Of a stretch of DNA of 8,522 nt, positions 6,241-8,522 are shown one piece after another. The DNA lies in the NCBI GenBank assembly GCA_014377145.1, contig JACMQE010000268.1, positions 1 through 8,522 on the forward strand, read 5' to 3'. Positions within the stretch are counted from its first letter, which is position 1. The number at the start of each line of letters is the position of its first letter. The DNA comes from Glaciimonas sp. (lineage in GTDB: Bacteria; Pseudomonadota; Gammaproteobacteria; Burkholderiales; Burkholderiaceae). Position numbers and translations under genes: made by a program. The notes under the pieces were generated by a model, which saw only the letters and a list, made by a program, of their open reading frames with translations, did no database searches and was not told where the DNA came from.

Positions 6241-6368
6241 GATGGTCTTCCCAATCTTGTGCACCGCTGCGTGGGCAGGGGCAGGTTGTGCACAACAGTC
6301 TCCGCCTGATCAATTCGTGCGACCGACGTGTATGGCTTGACCTGCGTGGGGCGGAGCAGGACAGTCAT
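6237..6368 (-). CDS. 43-residue ORF coupled by ATGA overlaps to flippase and O-ligase; function unknown
   Basis: A 43-codon frame exactly fills the space between flippase and O-ligase. Its ATG (6368-6366) overlaps the flippase TGA as ATGA, and its TGA (6239-6237) overlaps the ligase ATG as a second ATGA. It begins MTVLLRPTQVKPYTSV and ends TRLGRPS. The product is basic and proline-containing, with no hydrophobic segment long enough for a membrane span and no motif I recognise. About two thirds of codons end in G or C, especially in the first 35, as expected for coding DNA in this GC range. There is no good Shine-Dalgarno, so translation would depend on termination-reinitiation from the flippase. 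It may be a real small protein, a coupling leader that passes ribosomes to the ligase, or the stub of a deleted gene. The two start/stop overlaps are seen directly; the function is not known. Confidence 0.5.
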   Translation of the reverse strand: MTVLLRPTQVKPYTSVARIDQAETVVHNLPLPTQRCTRLGRPS

Positions 6369-7813
6369 ATTAATTTCGCCCGTTCCAGGCAGAATGTTTC
6401 GGCGCCATTGGGTCGTGAGCTGATTAGCCACAGACTCAGGATGACGAACAAATATGTCAATGCACCCGCCCCTGTGTCCATGGCTAGCCGCAGCCAAGCA
6501 TTGTATTGGCCGATGCTATGTTCGAGTGAACCCACGGCAACGTACATGGCGCCGCTGGCCAGCAGCGGACGCCAGACCACGCGCACAACGTCCAGCCACT
6601 TGAATTTTAAAAGGCGCTTGGTGACGGTCATGCCAAGCGGAACACTTACTGATTGAGAGATTAGATATGCATATCCCGCGCCGGTAACGCCAAAGGCGCC
6701 CAAGCAGAAGTAAATTCCCGGGAACAAAATAAGCAGGAAACAGAAAATCACGATCGTCACGAGATGCGGTTTGCCGAGAGCCAGCCAGACCGAACCGTTG
6801 TTTGTCTGCGTCGCCGAAATAGCGCCATTGATGCCTAGAATAGCGATCAATGGAATCGCTGTGATCCATTTTGGTCCGAGCGCGGCGAGGACCAATGGCT
6901 CAGCGACGGCAGCAATTCCAATCCCGACCGGCAGTATCAATAGGGTGATCATTCCAAGCAGTCGCAAATAGGAATCCGCGATTTCGTGGGTATGTACCAT
7001 TTTTGCAAACCCCGGAAAGGTCACCCGGTTGATAGGTGCAACCAGTTCCGTCGAAGGAAGGTTCGAAATTTCATACGAAACTGAATAGATCCCAAGTCCA
7101 GTAGCCCCGAATACTCGGCCGATTATGAACGTGCAGCCATCATGCATAAGAAATACAAGGCAGTTATTAAGGAACATCCATTTCGAGAAATGAAAAAGTT
7201 CCTTCATTGCCGAGAGCGTGAATCGTGGTCTATAGGCATTCATAGCGTAGCTCATCCAAACGCCAACGATCCTTCCAAGCGTCATACCGATCAACAGCGC
7301 CCAGTAGGACCGCAGGATGAAAGCGGCTGAGATCGTCGCAATGAATGTGACGACCCGCCGCGCAAAGATGAAAATAAACTCCTGCTTAAAATCGAGTTCC
7401 TTGCGGAAGTTCACCACCCCGATATTGCCGAACGCCCCCAGGAAATACGAAATCGACAACACATACATCACTACGCTCAAGCGCGGCTCGCTGTAATACG
7501 CTGCCGCTGGTCCCGCTAAAAAAATTAGTCCAGCCGTACAGATAAGACCAAAAATCACATTGAACGTCCACACGGTGTCGTAATGCCGACGCTCCGCATC
7601 GGCTTTCTGGATGAGCGCGACATCAAAACTAAATGAGCCTAACAAATCAAGCATTCCGCCAATCGCGGTCGCCATGGCAATCAGCCCGAAGTCGCCTGGG
7701 ATCAGCAAGCGAGCAAGGATCAACGTGCTTATAATCCCGACCGAGCGATCGAGCAGGCGGGCACCCACCATCCATACGATGCCCTTTGCCATCCGCTGAT
7801 TAATATTCTGCAT
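6365..7813 (-). CDS. Oligosaccharide (O-antigen/EPS) flippase, Wzx/PST family
   Basis: Inner-membrane flippase predicted to move the undecaprenyl-linked repeat unit from the cytoplasmic to the periplasmic face. At 482 residues it has the normal family length. The N-terminus has the PST/MOP signature: RMAKGIVWMVGARLLDR (7-23), LARLLIPGDFGLIAMA (33-48) and DVALIQKAD (64-72). Many hydrophobic segments follow, about 12-14 in all, with a cytosolic-looking charged stretch around 130-145 (VNFRKELDFKQEF). This resembles the WzxC/colanic-acid type (Polysacc_synt_3) rather than short Wzx proteins. The ATG at 7813 is preceded by AAAGG at 9 nt spacing, which supports the start; Met-8 is a weaker alternative. 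Its TGA overlaps the ATG of the next small ORF in an ATGA. Substrate specificity cannot be read from sequence. Confidence 0.95.
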   Translation of the reverse strand: MQNINQRMAKGIVWMVGARLLDRSVGIISTLILARLLIPGDFGLIAMATAIGGMLDLLGSFSFDVALIQKADAERRHYDTVWTFNVIFGLICTAGLIFLAGPAAAYYSEPRLSVVMYVLSISYFLGAFGNIGVVNFRKELDFKQEFIFIFARRVVTFIATISAAFILRSYWALLIGMTLGRIVGVWMSYAMNAYRPRFTLSAMKELFHFSKWMFLNNCLVFLMHDGCTFIIGRVFGATGLGIYSVSYEISNLPSTELVAPINRVTFPGFAKMVHTHEIADSYLRLLGMITLLILPVGIGIAAVAEPLVLAALGPKWITAIPLIAILGINGAISATQTNNGSVWLALGKPHLVTIVIFCFLLILFPGIYFCLGAFGVTGAGYAYLISQSVSVPLGMTVTKRLLKFKWLDVVRVVWRPLLASGAMYVAVGSLEHSIGQYNAWLRLAMDTGAGALTYLFVILSLWLISSRPNGAETFCLERAKLI

Positions 7814-7830
7814 TACCGAAAACCTTTTAC

Positions 7831-8522
7831 TTAACTACGCTTTGTTGCATCAAGCCTGCTAATCACATACCGAAACTTCCCCGACTTCTCCGGCAAAATC
7901 TCCGCCACCTGCTCCACCTCGATCCCCACATCCGCACCCAGCCGCGCCTTGAACCCCGCGACGATCTTCATCCGTAGATCATCCGTCAACACCGACTCCA
8001 GCACCACCTGCACGCACGTCAACTCCAGCGTCTCCTGCGTAATCTTGAACGCCTTCACCTCCGGCAAATCCCGCAAGATATACACCAGCGCCAGCCCGTG
8101 CATCACCGTCCCATCCCGCGCAATCAGAAAATCCGTGCTCCGTCCCTGGATCTCCTTCAGTAACGGCAGCCCGCGTCCACAACTGCAGGATTTTGTATCC
8201 AGCACGCCGATATCACCCGTCCGATACCGGATGAACGGAAAATCCCCCGTCGCCAAGTGCGTCACGACGATCTCGCCCGACTCGCCATCCCGCATCGCGC
8301 GCCCGTTCGGGTCGAGGATCTCGACGACGATGTCCTCGGCGGTGATGTGCATGCCGCCAGCCGGACACTGGTGCGCGATGAAGCCGGCGTCACGCCCGCC
8401 GTAGCCGTTGGCGACCGGGCAGCCGAAGGTGCGGCGGATCTGGCCGCGCTGTTCGTCGTACAGGCGCTCGGACGTGACGAAGGCGACCCGGATGCCGAGG
8501 TCGGACATGCGGTGGCCCTTTG
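7831..8522 (-). CDS. PaaK/CapK-like adenylate-forming CoA ligase, C-terminal half (gene runs off the right edge)
   Basis: Adenylate-forming enzyme of the phenylacetate-CoA ligase type, which activates a carboxylic acid as acyl-AMP and then thioesterifies it to CoA in the cytoplasm. About 229 codons are visible and the frame stays open to the window edge. Phenylacetate-CoA ligases are usually about 430-450 residues, so roughly half is missing; the ATG at 8508 is probably internal. Counting from that Met: the A5-type region NGYGGRD (34-40), adenosine-binding YRTGD (95-99), the CSCGRG cysteine pair typical of PaaK relatives (108-112), the hinge-region GRSTDFLI (122-129), and the C-terminal PEKSGKFR lysine region (206-213). 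It ends 17 bp before the flippase, with which it is probably co-transcribed. GC is the highest in the window (42 of 60 bases at 8281-8340). PaaK relatives in EPS loci are often called CapK; the acid used here cannot be told from sequence, and true phenylacetate catabolism is unlikely in this context. Confidence 0.9.
   Translation of the reverse strand, partial: KGHRMSDLGIRVAFVTSERLYDEQRGQIRRTFGCPVANGYGGRDAGFIAHQCPAGGMHITAEDIVVEILDPNGRAMRDGESGEIVVTHLATGDFPFIRYRTGDIGVLDTKSCSCGRGLPLLKEIQGRSTDFLIARDGTVMHGLALVYILRDLPEVKAFKITQETLELTCVQVVLESVLTDDLRMKIVAGFKARLGADVGIEVEQVAEILPEKSGKFRYVISRLDATKRS

Noticed and set aside
6241..6264. GTG start at 6264 for the O-ligase
   Set aside because: There is no ribosome binding site. 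Family proteins begin at MRDI, and the ATGA overlap favours 6240.
5866..6309. 147-codon plus-strand frame opposite the start of the O-ligase
   Set aside because: It is the antisense of transmembrane codons. The translation is rich in His, Asn, Asp and Arg with no recognisable motif.
7949..8404. 151-codon plus-strand frame opposite the CoA ligase
   Set aside because: It is a long antisense frame caused by high GC. The minus strand carries the conserved adenylation motifs.

Overview
The window is a piece of an exopolysaccharide / surface-glycan biosynthesis locus. Every supported gene lies on the minus strand, so transcription runs from the right edge to the left. The best marker is the membrane ligase at 4879-6240. 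Its N-terminus and core motifs are those of the exosortase-A (EpsH/XrtA)-associated O-glycosylation ligase family of Wzy/WaaL-like proteins. That family is typical of Gram-negative, mostly beta- and gamma-proteobacterial, environmental bacteria that couple EPS production to PEP-CTERM protein sorting. The exosortase itself and any PEP-CTERM substrate are outside the window, so the lineage is an inference.

Right block (8522 to 3860): the C-terminal half of a PaaK/CapK-like adenylate-forming CoA ligase, a full-length PST-type Wzx flippase, a previously hidden 43-codon ORF, the O-ligase/polymerase, and a NodB-type polysaccharide deacetylase. Gaps are 17 bp and 20 bp. The 43-codon ORF joins flippase and ligase by ATGA start/stop overlaps at both ends. 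This looks like one translationally coupled operon with moderate to high GC.

Left block (3859 to 98): a WbsX/GH99-like protein, a class I SAM methyltransferase and a GT4 glycosyltransferase. They are separated by 218, 74 and 548 bp gaps, and the last two are clearly AT-richer. The methyltransferase and glycosyltransferase have no visible Shine-Dalgarno sequence. The 548 bp gap (1259-1806) holds inverted repeats, an AT hairpin that may end transcription, and a short, broken, transposase-like reading frame. The pattern suggests a conserved backbone joined to a variable, horizontally assembled set of glycan-tailoring genes.

Working model (inference): the glycosyltransferase and other enzymes outside the window build a lipid-linked repeat. 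The methyltransferase, deacetylase and possibly the CoA ligase (through an activated acyl/aryl donor) decorate it. The flippase exports it and the ligase polymerises it or transfers it to an acceptor. The WbsX/GH99-like protein keeps both carboxylates of the GH99 endo-mannosidase active site, so it may be a glycosidase or transglycosidase rather than a simple transferase. I saw no RNA genes, CRISPR arrays, intact insertion sequences or replication origins.
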